The notes beneath the pieces are model-generated. The model was given only the letters and a program-made list of their open reading frames with translations, did not search any database and had not been told where the DNA came from. 5,370 nt of DNA, taken from contig JBAWAP010000244.1 in NCBI GenBank assembly GCA_049589355.1, positions 1 to 5,370 on the forward strand. Reading direction: 5' to 3'. Below, in pieces: positions 5,086-5,370 of the stretch. Position 1 is the first letter of the stretch, and each line of letters opens with the position of its first letter. The translations under genes were made by a program, and so were the position numbers. The stretch is from JBAWAP01 sp049589355 (GTDB taxonomy: Bacteria; Chloroflexota; Anaerolineae; VGOG01).

Positions 5086-5152
5086 TGCGTTTCTCCTTCA
5101 CTCGGTGAGGCAGGCCACCATCGCGGTAGGACTGCCAGTTGCCAGCAGGTCA

Positions 5153-5370
5153 CTAGTACATCACGGCGGAAATCCCTCGGTGGTTGCAGGGCAAGCGCCG
5201 GTTGAGTAACTTCGTCGCGCCAGCGGAGAAGTGTATCGAAACCAAGCGTTTTCTGCCCACAAGAGTGCCTTCCACAAGCCGCTTGACCTCGATACGTCGC
5301 TCCGCTCCTACTCGGCCGGCGCTATCGCTCAATGCCTAACTGGGGAAGGATTTACGCCTCCATGTACTAG
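5153..5370. mobile_element. MITE-like 218-bp imperfect palindrome with terminal inverted repeats
   Basis: The left end CTAGTACAT (5153-5161) is repeated exactly in inverse at the right end (5362-5370). Over 26 bases the two ends agree at 21 positions, sharing GGCG and AAATCC blocks. Further inside, 5196-5208 and 5309-5321 pair except at two positions, and 5222-5248 and 5280-5306 agree at 20 of 27 bases, leaving a loop of about 31 bases. The element therefore folds back along nearly its whole length. I see no open reading frame with recognisable transposase motifs. Both ends carry the palindrome CTAG, which may be part of the repeat or a four-base target duplication. The window stops at the last base of the repeat, so the outer flank cannot be checked. 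No family is assigned. Confidence 0.6.

Noticed and set aside
5101..5370. A protein-coding gene or transposase inside the right-end element
   Set aside because: The open stretches are short and match no transposase motif I know; the inverted-repeat structure explains the region better.

Overview
The window reads as accessory DNA from an uncultivated bacterium, most likely a Chloroflexota (Anaerolineae-like) genome or metagenomic contig. That placement is an inference. It rests on two protein remnants whose wording I associate with that phylum: a tetratricopeptide-protein tail with 'GYHRRDREVAELE', and a family 5 solute-binding-protein tail ending 'WFWKDVIIEPH'. GC-rich genes (about 60 %) mixed with a patch of roughly 45 % GC fit the same picture. 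Every gene and remnant I can support lies on the minus strand, so the window is transcribed from high to low coordinates.

In transcription order: (1) 5370-5153 is a 218-bp imperfect palindrome with terminal inverted repeats that start in CTAG, resembling a non-autonomous transposable element (MITE). (2) 5085-4324 is a complete nitroreductase-family flavoprotein, followed by a small stem-loop. (3) 4192-3821 is the C-terminal tail of a peptide/nickel-type ABC substrate-binding protein that has lost most of its gene, with a promoter-like sequence just upstream. (4) 3779-3120 and 3105-2308 are an isoprenylcysteine-methyltransferase-like membrane protein and a classical short-chain dehydrogenase, 14 bases apart and probably co-transcribed, although their base composition differs. 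(5) 2307-1965 holds two strong hairpins, the tail of a TPR protein and an array of CACTGA/TCAGTG units. (6) 1964-1383 and 1362-460 are a pRiA4b ORF-3-like protein and an EamA/DMT transporter (TTG start), 20 bases apart. (7) 445-189 is the C-terminal end of a major facilitator transporter, beheaded by the join to the DMT gene and carrying a one-base frameshift; its stop overlaps the start of (8), a uroporphyrinogen-decarboxylase-family gene that runs off the left edge.

The window is a mosaic. Intact one- or two-gene blocks are separated by three C-terminal gene stubs (MFS, TPR, SBP) and by palindromic repeats, which points to repeated insertion, deletion or recombination. I see no evidence that the intact genes form one pathway. 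The methyltransferase-SDR pair and the pRiA4b-DMT pair are the only convincing co-transcription units; the MFS-URO-D overlap is the relic of a third. I did not find a clear new defence or biosynthetic system. The most unusual items are the palindromic element at the right edge, the MFS/DMT join, and the CACTGA array in the leader of the pRiA4b-like gene.
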